The notes under the pieces: generated by a model
What the model saw: the letters and a program-made list of their open reading frames with translations, nothing else
Told to the model about the DNA's origin: nothing
Databases searched by the model: none
From: Flavobacterium sp. JAS
Lineage (GTDB): Bacteria > Bacteroidota > Bacteroidia > Flavobacteriales > Flavobacteriaceae
Direction: 5' to 3'
Length of the DNA stretch: 64,000 nucleotides
Assembly (NCBI RefSeq): GCF_020991455.1
Contig: NZ_JAJMOX010000009.1
Coordinates: 231,938 to 295,937 of the forward strand
Position numbers and translations under genes: made by a program
In this document: piece after piece, positions 1-6,871 of the stretch
Layout: each line of letters starts with the position of its first letter
Position numbering within the stretch: the first letter of the stretch is position 1

Positions 1-135
1 GAAGTTGAAGCCTGGAAATGGATGAAGATTGAAGACGTAAAAAATGATATTGAAAAGCAACCCGAAATTTATACCGTTTGGTTCAAAATAATTTTTGATG
101 AATTTTATCATTATTTAGAAGACCATAAAATATAA
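1..135 (+). CDS. idi: isopentenyl-diphosphate delta-isomerase, C-terminal end (partial)
   Basis: Only the last 44 codons are in the window; the reading frame is open from base 1 to TAA at 133-135. The residues EVEAWKWM, then KNDIEKQPEIYTVWFKIIF, match the C-terminal end of type 1 (Nudix-fold) IPP isomerases, where EVxAWKWM is followed by P-x-x-YTxWFKII. The enzyme interconverts isopentenyl and dimethylallyl diphosphate using divalent metal. Its presence fits the HMG-CoA reductase gene at 3566-4825, since type 1 or type 2 Idi is required when isoprenoids come from mevalonate. It ends 24 bases before the next gene on the same strand and may be cotranscribed with it. Confidence 0.85.
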   Translation, partial: EVEAWKWMKIEDVKNDIEKQPEIYTVWFKIIFDEFYHYLEDHKI

Positions 136-159
136 AACCATACTAACCGAAAAACCAAA

Positions 160-570
160 ATGAGAGTAACCATATCAAGAAAAGCACATTTTAATGCTGC
201 ACATCGATTGCACAGGAAAGATTGGACATTTGAGAAAAACGATGCTGTTTTTGGAAAATGTAATAATCCTAATTTTCATGGTCATAATTATGGTTTAACA
301 GTAAGTGTTACAGGAAAAATTGACCCGGAAACTGGTTTTGTTTTAGATGTGAAAGTATTGGCGGATATTATACGCGAAGAAGTAGAAATACCGTTTGATC
401 ACAAAAATCTGAATCTGGATGTACCGGAATTTCAAGATTTAAATCCAACTGCCGAAAATATTGTGGTTGTGATATGGAATAAAATTAGAAAAAAAATTCA
501 GCCGGATTTTGATTTAGAAATCGTTTTGACTGAAACGGACCGCAATTTTGTAACTTATAAAGGAGAATAA
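160..570 (+). CDS. queD: 6-carboxytetrahydropterin / 6-pyruvoyltetrahydropterin synthase family
   Basis: The 136-residue protein is a typical single-domain T-fold pterin synthase. Zinc-binding histidines are visible at H15 (FNAAHRL) and H40/H42 (FHGHNY), with the likely catalytic Cys34 in GKCNNPNFHGHNY, an FDHKNLN segment, and a Glu in LTETDRN near the end. In bacteria this family usually makes 6-carboxytetrahydropterin from dihydroneopterin triphosphate for queuosine synthesis. The CNNPN-x-HGHNY form also resembles the 6-pyruvoyl-tetrahydropterin synthases of the biopterin pathway, so the exact product is uncertain. No other queuosine gene lies nearby. The next gene begins 3 bases after the stop, suggesting one transcript with the peroxiredoxin. 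Confidence 0.85.
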   Translation: MRVTISRKAHFNAAHRLHRKDWTFEKNDAVFGKCNNPNFHGHNYGLTVSVTGKIDPETGFVLDVKVLADIIREEVEIPFDHKNLNLDVPEFQDLNPTAENIVVVIWNKIRKKIQPDFDLEIVLTETDRNFVTYKGE

Positions 571-573
571 TAA

Positions 574-1032
574 ATGTCATTAAAAATAGGAGATATAGTT
601 CCGAATTTTACTGCAAAAGATAGTCATGGAGAAGTTTTTGAAAGCCAAAGTGTTTTGGGCCGAAAGCCACTCGTGATTTATTTTTATCCAAAAGACAATA
701 CGCCCGGTTGTACTACCGAAGCTTGTAGTTTTAGGGATCAATACGAAGATTTTAAAGACTTAGGCGCTGAGGTTATTGGTATAAGTAGTGATAGTATTAA
801 ATCACATCAAAAATTTGCCAAGAAACATCAATTGCCTTTTATATTGTTATCTGATCAGGATAAAAGAATCCGACACCTTTTTGGGGTTCGTGATACTTTG
901 TTTGGTCTTGTACCAGGAAGAGTAACGTATGTTATTGATCGAAATGGCGTTGTTATTTTGATTTTTGACAGCATGAATGCTGCAAAACACATTCCGAAAG
1001 CACTTGAAACTATTAAAGAATTAGTATTATAA
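574..1032 (+). CDS. bcp: thioredoxin-dependent peroxiredoxin (BCP/PrxQ type)
   Basis: A 152-residue AhpC/TSA-fold peroxidase. The peroxidatic Cys46 sits in the signature YPKDNTPGCTTEACSFRD and a second cysteine, Cys51, is five residues on, the spacing of atypical 2-Cys BCP/PrxQ enzymes that form an intramolecular disulfide and are recycled by thioredoxin. It reduces hydrogen peroxide and organic hydroperoxides in the cytoplasm; no signal peptide is present. Length is normal for the family. The start lies 3 bases after the queD-like stop, so translational coupling is likely. Confidence 0.93.
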   Translation: MSLKIGDIVPNFTAKDSHGEVFESQSVLGRKPLVIYFYPKDNTPGCTTEACSFRDQYEDFKDLGAEVIGISSDSIKSHQKFAKKHQLPFILLSDQDKRIRHLFGVRDTLFGLVPGRVTYVIDRNGVVILIFDSMNAAKHIPKALETIKELVL

Positions 1033-1095
1033 AACTAAAAAATAGTATTATATCAGTGTTAAATTAATAAAGATATTAGCCCAAAAAATATATTC

Positions 1096-2064
1096 ATGAA
1101 GTCAAAATTATATCCCTTGCAATTTGAACCCATTTTGAAAGAAAGAATTTGGGGAGGAGAAAAACTAAAAACAGTTCTTAATAAACCAATTGTATCTAAA
1201 ATTACAGGTGAAAGTTGGGAATTATCTACTGTCGAAGGCGATGTAAGTACGATTGCAAATGGAGTTTTGAAAGGAAAATCATTGATGGAACTTATCGACG
1301 AAACGCCAAATGAAATTCTGGGAACAGAAGTTTACAAACGTTTTGGAAAACAGTTTCCACTACTTTTTAAATATTTGGATGCTCGTGAAGACCTTTCGAT
1401 ACAAGTGCATCCAAATGATAAATTGGCAAAAGAACGTCATAACTCTTTTGGTAAAACCGAAATGTGGTACGTGTTGCAAGCCGATACTGATGCCCGAATT
1501 ATTGTTGGTTTTAAAGAAGATTCCAGTAAAGAAGAATATTTAGAGCATTTGCACAATAATACACTAGTTTCTGTTTTAGATGATGTGAAAGCAAAGGTTG
1601 GTGATGTTTTCTTTTTAGAAACCGGAACTGTTCATGCTATTGGTGCCGGACTTGTAGTTGCCGAAATTCAGCAAACTTCTGATATTACCTATCGTTTGTA
1701 TGATTTTGATCGTGTAGACGCACAAGGAAATAAAAGAGAACTTCATGTAGATTTAGCACTCGATGCTATAAACTATAATAAGGTAGACACTCAAAAGAAA
1801 TATGAGACTAAAGACAATACTTCGAATGCAGTAGTTGATTGTCCTTATTTTACCACCAATTTTATTCCGTTAAAAGATAAAATAAACGTTACTAAATCCG
1901 GAGCAACTTTTACAGTATATATGTGTATTGAAGGAAGTTTTGAAATTGAGTATGACGGTTTTAAACAAGTTTATAAAAAAGGAGATACTGTTCTGGTTCC
2001 TGCTGAGATAAATGCATTTATTTTAGATGGAAATGCTTCAATTTTAGAAATTTACATTTCATAG
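1096..2064 (+). CDS. manA: mannose-6-phosphate isomerase, class I
   Basis: A 322-residue cupin enzyme interconverting mannose 6-phosphate and fructose 6-phosphate, feeding GDP-mannose and mannose catabolism. The zinc site is recognisable: Gln103 and His105 in SIQVHPND, Glu122 in KTEMWYV, and His180 in ETGTVHAIGAG. The protein is shorter than the roughly 390-residue enterobacterial enzyme and matches the compact form common in Bacteroidota and Firmicutes. The C-terminal third is a second cupin-like barrel ending in a VLVPAEINAF segment. It lies 63 bases after the peroxiredoxin on the same strand; a shared transcript is possible but not proven. Confidence 0.93.
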   Translation: MKSKLYPLQFEPILKERIWGGEKLKTVLNKPIVSKITGESWELSTVEGDVSTIANGVLKGKSLMELIDETPNEILGTEVYKRFGKQFPLLFKYLDAREDLSIQVHPNDKLAKERHNSFGKTEMWYVLQADTDARIIVGFKEDSSKEEYLEHLHNNTLVSVLDDVKAKVGDVFFLETGTVHAIGAGLVVAEIQQTSDITYRLYDFDRVDAQGNKRELHVDLALDAINYNKVDTQKKYETKDNTSNAVVDCPYFTTNFIPLKDKINVTKSGATFTVYMCIEGSFEIEYDGFKQVYKKGDTVLVPAEINAFILDGNASILEIYIS

Positions 2065-2086
2065 GGCTAAATATAAAGATTATATG

Positions 2087-2094
2087 TACTTTTG
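2087..2094 (+). promoter_or_regulatory. -7 element TACTTTTG of the 88-residue small gene
   Basis: TACTTTTG matches the Bacteroidota -7 consensus TAnnTTTG and lies 27 bases before the ATG at 2122. No clear TTG is seen 17-23 bases upstream. Its position makes the in-frame TTG at 2092 an unlikely start, because that codon lies inside the promoter. Confidence 0.55.
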
Positions 2095-2121
2095 CAGACG
2101 CAAATTAAAATAAAAATAAAA

Positions 2122-2388
2122 ATGGCAAACGTTAAAAATTTAAAGAAAGACATCAACTTCGTATTAGGAGATATTATTGAGGCAATTTACTTATTTGAAA
2201 TGTCTACAACAGGAAATCCAACTCCGGAAACGAATGCTTTGATCGATCAGGCTATTGCTGCATTTGATACTTTGATCACAAAAGTGAATGCTAAGAACGT
2301 TGAAAACAAAAAAGCACACTTCAAACAAATCAATGTTGAATTGGAAGAAACTGCTAATCAATTGATTGCTAAAATCAACGAATTGTAA
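2122..2388 (+). CDS. small conserved protein of unknown function (88 aa)
   Basis: I chose the ATG at 2122 (MANVKNLKKDINFVLGD); an in-frame TTG 30 bases upstream falls in the promoter element. The product is acidic and helical, with no signal peptide, cysteine or metal motif: two predicted amphipathic helices (about residues 5-25 and 38-85) separated by the turn STTGNPTPETN. A small all-helical protein of this size could be an oligomeric adaptor, but I recognise no characterised family. It has its own promoter and is followed closely by two tRNA-Thr genes with independent promoters. Confidence 0.75.
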   Translation: MANVKNLKKDINFVLGDIIEAIYLFEMSTTGNPTPETNALIDQAIAAFDTLITKVNAKNVENKKAHFKQINVELEETANQLIAKINEL

Positions 2389-2420
2389 GCAAAAAAAAGT
2401 ATAAAAAAGTGCAAATTTAT

Positions 2421-2451
2421 TTTGGTAAAACGAAAAACCGCTTTATATTTG
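2421..2451 (+). promoter_or_regulatory. promoter of the first tRNA-Thr gene
   Basis: TTTG at 2421-2424, a 19-base spacer, then TATATTTG at 2444-2451 is a complete Bacteroidota promoter (TTG-N17-23-TAnnTTTG). The tRNA begins 16 bases later, so the 5' leader is only about 8-10 bases. Confidence 0.8.
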
Positions 2452-2466
2452 CACCCGTAATGAGTC

Positions 2467-2540
2467 GCCAGCGTAGCTCAGTTGGCTAGAGCAGCTGATT
2501 TGTAATCAGCAGGTCGTGGGTTCGAGTCCCTCCGCCGGCT
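2467..2540 (+). tRNA. tRNA-Thr (anticodon TGT), copy 1
   Basis: A 74-base cloverleaf beginning GCCAGCG and ending CGCCGGC plus discriminator T. The anticodon arm GCTGA-TTTGTAA-TCAGC carries TGT at 2501-2503, reading ACA. The T arm GTGGG-TTCGAGT-CCCTC contains the conserved TTCGA. The acceptor stem has one A-C mismatch at pair 4-69, present in both copies. CCA is not encoded. Confidence 0.95.
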
Positions 2541-2545
2541 CAACA

Positions 2546-2573
2546 AAACCATCACTTATAGTGGTGGTTTTTT
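2546..2573 (+). terminator. rho-independent terminator after tRNA-Thr copy 1
   Basis: AAACCATCAC and GTGGTGGTTT form a 10-bp stem (one G-T pair) around TTATA, followed by a T run. Confidence 0.85.
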
Positions 2574-2596
2574 ATTAAAATAAGCAGTAAATTTAT

Positions 2597-2628
2597 TTTG
2601 GAAATTACAAAAATCCATTTTATATTTG
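2597..2628 (+). promoter_or_regulatory. promoter of the second tRNA-Thr gene
   Basis: TTTG at 2597-2600, a 20-base spacer and TATATTTG at 2621-2628. From this -7 element to the tRNA (TATATTTGCACCCGTAATGA...) it is base-identical to the first cassette, while the spacer has diverged. Confidence 0.8.
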
Positions 2629-2643
2629 CACCCGTAATGAGTC

Positions 2644-2717
2644 GCCAGCGTAGCTCAGTTGGCTAGAGCAGCTGATTTGTAATCAGCAGGTCGTGGGTTC
2701 GAGTCCCTCCGCCGGCT
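2644..2717 (+). tRNA. tRNA-Thr (anticodon TGT), copy 2
   Basis: Identical over all 74 bases to the copy at 2467-2540, with the TGT anticodon at 2678-2680. The copies are offset by exactly 177 bases and each has its own promoter and terminator, indicating a tandem duplication of a complete transcription unit. Confidence 0.95.
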
Positions 2718-2724
2718 CAACGTA

Positions 2725-2756
2725 AAACCATCACTTTTTAGTGATGGTTTTTTTTT
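2725..2756 (+). terminator. rho-independent terminator after tRNA-Thr copy 2
   Basis: An 11-bp stem AAACCATCACT / AGTGATGGTTT followed by a run of T. Same design as the terminator of copy 1. Confidence 0.87.
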
Positions 2757-2917
2757 GGTTTATACTTAATAAATTCCAATTTTTTAAATTCTTAATTCCA
2801 ATCTTAGTGCTTCTTTTTAGTGCTTGGAATTTGTTCGCTAATTATCGCGATTGAAATTTGGAAAAATGTAACAATAATTTTCTTATGTTTGTTGCTTAAC
2901 CAGAAAACATATTACAC

Positions 2918-3367
2918 ATGGAAGAAGCATCAGTTTTTGAAAATTTTGAGTTGCAACTCGATCAATCTGCAAAAGATTTTTTAAAGGAAATCGCAAAATG
3001 GGCTTATTTTTTATCTATTTTAGGATTTGTAGCTATCGGTTTAATGATTGTGTTTGCATTCTTTGCGGGTACTGTTTTTACATCAATGGGTAATTCAGTG
3101 CCAGCAATGGGATCTTCTTTTGGGGCCATAATGGGATTTTTTTACTTTTTTATTGCAGCGCTTTATTTCTTCCCGGTTTATTATTTAAATAAATTTGCAA
3201 CAAATGCTAAAAAAGCTTTTAGGGATAATGATTCTGAAGCGTTATCTGCTTCATTTGGTTATTTGAAATCACACTATAAATTTATTGGTATTATGACACT
3301 TTCAATTTTGGTATTGTATGGTCTTATTTTTGCTTTTGGCATTTTTGGAGCGTTGTTAGGAAGATAA
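2918..3367 (+). CDS. small integral membrane protein, DUF5362-like
   Basis: A 149-residue protein with a charged N-terminal 25 residues, then hydrophobic segments at about 30-54, 66-90 and 118-146, and a polar loop rich in Asn, Lys and Asp between the second and third. There is no cleavable signal peptide. Length and layout resemble the DUF5362 membrane proteins of Bacteroidota; that assignment is from memory of the family pattern, not from a search. Function is unknown. It is monocistronic: tRNA genes lie upstream and a strong terminator follows at 3477. Confidence 0.75.
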   Translation: MEEASVFENFELQLDQSAKDFLKEIAKWAYFLSILGFVAIGLMIVFAFFAGTVFTSMGNSVPAMGSSFGAIMGFFYFFIAALYFFPVYYLNKFATNAKKAFRDNDSEALSASFGYLKSHYKFIGIMTLSILVLYGLIFAFGIFGALLGR

Positions 3368-3476
3368 TATGGAGTGAATTTTCAGCAATGTAAAAGAAAA
3401 ATACTGAATTCAATTCAATAAACTGATTCAATATTCTTTTTATTGATTTAAGTTTGGATCTTTTTAGATAATAAAG

Positions 3477-3511
3477 AAACCGTCAAATTGTTAAACTTGT
3501 GGCGGTTTTTT
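3477..3511 (+). terminator. terminator downstream of the DUF5362-like gene
   Basis: AAACCGTCA pairs with TGGCGGTTT (9 bp with one T-G) around a 14-base loop, followed by TTT on the + strand. It lies in the convergent gap before the HMG-CoA reductase gene. Confidence 0.8.
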
Positions 3512-3565
3512 ATTTGAGTAAGGGATATTAAAAAAAGATAATAATTATAATATTTTGACCTTTTG

Positions 3566-4825
3566 TTATCTTCCAAATTTTTGATGTGCAGCCGTAAACT
3601 GTCCACATGACATAGCGGCCAAGATTGAGATTTCACCAGCTAAGCAAACATTAATAGCAATTTCGGCAAGTTTAGTACTTTTGCCAGGGCCGTAACAATC
3701 AATCATTTGTAAGCATTCTTTTTGTGTTGGAAAAGAAGTTCCGCCGCCAACAGTACCTACAATTATATTGGGCATCGTAATGGAGCAATATAAATCGCCG
3801 TTTTCATCGATTTCCATTCTTGTTAGGGCAGTAGAAGCTTCTCCTGTGCAGGCTACATCCTGTCCGCAAGCCATGAATAACGCTGCAAGTGCATTAGCGG
3901 GGTGCATACCTGTACCGTTACTACCACATTTTATGGCACCCGAAGTGGAAATTTTCCATTGTTGCTGTAAGAGTTCAGGTGTTGTTTTTAGTACAGATTC
4001 AATAGCGGTTCTTTTTAGTGTAATTTCAGAAGTTATTTTCTTTCCGCGTACTCTTGTGGCTAATGATGTAGCTTTTTTATCTCCGGATGTATTGCCTTCG
4101 ATAGTCCAGAAAACAGGTTTAATCGGGCAGTTTTCAAGGATATATTTACAGATTCTGTCTGTACATATTGTAACCATGTTTTGACCTGCTGCATCTCCGG
4201 AGGTATATTCGAATCGTAATATTAAAATATTGCCTTCTATATTTATTCCTACGTCATTTAGGATGGCATAATTACTGGATTCTCGTGTTAGTGCGCTGAA
4301 TGTTTCTTTATTGTCTAATACCCATGTTACGAATTTTCCCAGATCAATTAAATTTTTAAATTTAAAAGTAGGTGTTCTTTGTACGCCTTCTTGTAATGTA
4401 ATTGTGGTAATTGCGCCAGATTCTCTACATGCTTTTGCACCTCTGTTGTAGGACGCCAGTAGTGTTCCTTCGGTGGTTGCAAGTGGTACATAAAAACCTC
4501 CTTGTGCGTGAGTGCCATTAATTACTATTGGACCAATAATTCCTGTTGGAACTTGCGTCATGCCAATGTAATTTTCAATATTCCCTTTTAAACTTTCGTT
4601 GTCGTTGAATACTTTTTCTCCGGATAAGTAGTCAAGGTTTGAATTTGATTGTTTTCGAATAAAATCTAAACGCAATTTTTGACCGTTCAAAGAGTAGGGG
4701 TCAAGTTTAGGGATTGCTTCTAATTCTGGGCTAAGTTTTGAATTATAAGATTCAAGTTTTTCAATAACTGATGAATTAATAAAATCAAACTTTGCACGGC
4801 TAATGATACTAGGTGGATTTTTCAT
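3566..4825 (-). CDS. hydroxymethylglutaryl-CoA reductase (class I-like catalytic domain)
   Basis: A 419-residue soluble enzyme that reduces HMG-CoA to mevalonate, the committed step of the mevalonate pathway. All four catalytic positions of the family are visible: Glu119 in LATTEG, Lys250 in SGDKK, Asp323 in CGQDVA and His414 in AAHQ. ENYIGMTQVPTGIIGP, SGDAAGQNMV and GTVGGGTSF match class I signatures better than class II (where DAMGAN and DKNKGIMNG are typical). There is no membrane anchor. The protein ends only five residues after the catalytic His, so the flexible C-terminal tail is very short. It stands alone, but the partial idi gene at the window edge is another step of the same pathway. 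Confidence 0.93.
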   Translation of the reverse strand: MKNPPSIISRAKFDFINSSVIEKLESYNSKLSPELEAIPKLDPYSLNGQKLRLDFIRKQSNSNLDYLSGEKVFNDNESLKGNIENYIGMTQVPTGIIGPIVINGTHAQGGFYVPLATTEGTLLASYNRGAKACRESGAITTITLQEGVQRTPTFKFKNLIDLGKFVTWVLDNKETFSALTRESSNYAILNDVGINIEGNILILRFEYTSGDAAGQNMVTICTDRICKYILENCPIKPVFWTIEGNTSGDKKATSLATRVRGKKITSEITLKRTAIESVLKTTPELLQQQWKISTSGAIKCGSNGTGMHPANALAALFMACGQDVACTGEASTALTRMEIDENGDLYCSITMPNIIVGTVGGGTSFPTQKECLQMIDCYGPGKSTKLAEIAINVCLAGEISILAAMSCGQFTAAHQKFGR

Positions 4826-4960
4826 AATTTTTAGTTTTTAATTATAAAGCTAAGTTATTGTAAATCAGTAGCAATTGCATGAAATTTCCGAAATAATTTT
4901 TCATAATTATCTAATTGTCAGATATTTAAGAAATAAAAAAATATGCTAAAAAAAAGAGCA

Positions 4961-4994
4961 AAAAAAAATCCTGTTTTAGTAAAAAAACAGGATT
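4961..4994 (-). terminator. terminator for the DUF4369-like lipoprotein gene
   Basis: AATCCTGTTT and AAACAGGATT form a 10-bp stem; on the minus strand it is followed by an uninterrupted T run. Confidence 0.85.
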
Positions 4995-5049
4995 AACGGT
5001 ATTGTATATAAAAGCAGGTCGCTTGCTATTTTATCGCAGCTTCAAAAAA

Positions 5050-5766
5050 TTATTTTTGTTCTTTTTTTATTTCAGCAATATATTTGGTTAGCTTTTTTCC
5101 ATAAAGTGATTGAGCTACTTTTGGAGTCATTGATTTTTGAATGGTGTCAAGGAATTTGATATTGATATCATAAATCTCTGCCAGGGCAATATAAGGTGCT
5201 ATTTCGTGATCTTTGTTGTTAATCGCAAAGTTTGTAGCATATAGATATTTTCTTCTGATGTTTGATGATTGTTTTGCATCAATACTATCAACTGCTTTTT
5301 GGTCTTTCCTTTTCAAGGCTTTAAATCTTGGTTCAACCAAAGAAAGGTTCTCATCAATAAAACGAGAATTTATTTTTTGATATTGCTCGTACAATTCCTG
5401 ATTTTTAGATCCGGTGATTTTTGCACTATAAATAAAATTATCAAGATTGGTATCGATGTTGATATTTCCCGGTTCTGCAAAAAATAAAATGTTATTGTCT
5501 AATGAATTGGTTACTCCACGATCTAGAAATAAATATAACATCTCAGGAGATTCTAATTTGATATCGCTTTCAAATGTAGAGTTTCCGTCGATTTTAATAC
5601 TGTCAATTGCAACAAGCGAAGTGTCAACAATTTTTTGAATATATAAAGTTCCGTTTTTTAATCCTTTTATATTTCCGGTAATATGTAAGTTGTCAGTAGT
5701 TGATTCTTTTTTGCTACAAGATGCTAATACTGCGAGAGTAACAAAGGCAATAATTGATTTTTTCAT
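5050..5766 (-). CDS. lipoprotein with DUF4369-like N-terminal domain
   Basis: I place the start at 5766 (MKKSIIAF...), giving 238 residues; a longer in-frame start at 5853 would put 29 residues before a perfect lipoprotein signal. The signal has lysines, a hydrophobic core and the lipobox LASC with Cys17. The mature part begins with a beta-rich module, ITGNIKGLKNGTLYIQK through SPEMLYLFLD, which resembles DUF4369, a domain often placed before thioredoxin-like modules in Bacteroidota. Here no CxxC thioredoxin domain follows; the remainder is helical and lysine-rich. A periplasmic or outer-membrane anchored role is likely; no activity can be assigned. Confidence 0.8.
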   Translation of the reverse strand: MKKSIIAFVTLAVLASCSKKESTTDNLHITGNIKGLKNGTLYIQKIVDTSLVAIDSIKIDGNSTFESDIKLESPEMLYLFLDRGVTNSLDNNILFFAEPGNINIDTNLDNFIYSAKITGSKNQELYEQYQKINSRFIDENLSLVEPRFKALKRKDQKAVDSIDAKQSSNIRRKYLYATNFAINNKDHEIAPYIALAEIYDINIKFLDTIQKSMTPKVAQSLYGKKLTKYIAEIKKEQK

Positions 5767-5834
5767 TGGTTTTTTAGATTTTGCTGCAAAATAAAGAAAA
5801 TAGTTTGAATGTATAGAAGTAGTTGTTAAATTTT

Positions 5835-5873
5835 GCGAAAAAATAAATCCCAATCTATTTCTAAATTGGGATT
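5835..5873 (-). terminator. terminator for the lipoprotein gene at 5900-6727
   Basis: AATCCCAAT (5846-5854) pairs with ATTGGGATT (5865-5873). On the minus strand the stem is followed by TTATTTTTT, so it ends the transcript of the upstream minus-strand gene. Confidence 0.8.
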
Positions 5874-5899
5874 CTTATTGTTTATAGCAGAAAATTCTG

Positions 5900-6727
5900 T
5901 TAAAGTCCTAAATTAAATACAGTCCCGTTTTCGTGAGTGTAAGTATATTTGTTGTCGCAATCATTGTTTCCAAAATCAATTACTCCATTTAAGGCGCCTC
6001 CCTGAACTTTTAGTTTCCCTTTAGAAACAAAAGTGCAAGAATATTTTTTTACCAATGTTTCCAGAACTGTTAAGGTTAAAGTTCCTCCTTTTTCAGAAGT
6101 TACTGTGTGACTTCCGTCGATCATTTCATATACATTATCATCTAATAAAAAGGGAGTGTCAACACCTGCAGTTTGTTTTACAGTATGTATTCCTGAATTT
6201 GTGAATACTTTTCCAAGTAAATCAGTTAATTTTCCATTGGTTACTTTTCTGGTCCATTGTGGTACAGTTGCAACTGTTGTAGTGTTGGTGTATTCAATAG
6301 TTCCTTCTAGTTTTAATCCATTAATAGAATAATCAATTCTTTCAATTGTCATTTTGCTTCCGGTTGTGATTACCGGGCCAGAAAGTGTAATTTTTAATTT
6401 TCCTTTTCTTGTAAGTTGGTTAGTTGTGCAACCTGTCGTTCCAAAATCTACAGTAAATACCTTAGGGTAAGTATCTGTATTTGGCGATACTGTAATAACA
6501 GCACAAGTTCCAGCTGATGGAGTCTCGGTAGTTTTTGCTGTTGAACCAGTTGGGGTTGTTACAAGTAATCCTGTATTAACGTCCATTTCGTTTGCGGCGT
6601 CAATTGCAACAGATGCTCCTACTGCGGTTACATCAGTTTGTTCTACAACACTGTCGTTGTTAGAACATGAAACATAAGTTAGTGCTGTTGTGCAAACAGT
6701 CAGAAATAAAAACATTGTTTTTTTCAT
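5900..6727 (-). CDS. lipoprotein of unknown function, beta-rich (275 aa)
   Basis: The N-terminus has a lipoprotein signal peptide ending in YVSC (Cys21), followed by an acidic, Ser/Asn linker. The mature part is rich in Thr, Gly and Lys with alternating hydrophobic residues, as expected for a beta-sandwich or barrel-like fold: KGKLKITLSGP, GLKLEGTIEYTN and KGKLKVQGGALNGVIDFG look like repeated strands. Four cysteines remain in the mature region and may pair. I do not recognise the family. It has its own promoter (6761-6788) and terminator, so it is monocistronic. Paralogues of such surface lipoproteins are common in Flavobacterium. Confidence 0.8.
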   Translation of the reverse strand: MKKTMFLFLTVCTTALTYVSCSNNDSVVEQTDVTAVGASVAIDAANEMDVNTGLLVTTPTGSTAKTTETPSAGTCAVITVSPNTDTYPKVFTVDFGTTGCTTNQLTRKGKLKITLSGPVITTGSKMTIERIDYSINGLKLEGTIEYTNTTTVATVPQWTRKVTNGKLTDLLGKVFTNSGIHTVKQTAGVDTPFLLDDNVYEMIDGSHTVTSEKGGTLTLTVLETLVKKYSCTFVSKGKLKVQGGALNGVIDFGNNDCDNKYTYTHENGTVFNLGL

Positions 6728-6760
6728 AGTAGTATTTGTTTAAGTTAGATAAAAGGCATT

Positions 6761-6788
6761 CAAATGTAGCAAAAAAAATGAATTGCAA
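6761..6788 (-). promoter_or_regulatory. promoter of the lipoprotein gene at 5900-6727
   Basis: Read on the minus strand: TTG (6786-6788), a 17-base spacer, then TACATTTG (6761-6768), a full match to TTG-N17-23-TAnnTTTG, 33 bases before the ATG. Confidence 0.75.
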
Positions 6789-6871
6789 TAAAAAAATCCT
6801 ATAAGCTAGACTTGTAGGATTTTACAAACGTATTTTTATTGAAAGATATTTTTGTGAGGTGACCTGTTTCT

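Noticed and set aside
3768..4184. 138-codon + strand frame inside the HMG-CoA reductase gene
   Set aside because: It is antisense to a gene with all catalytic motifs, has no family features and no promoter; a shadow frame.
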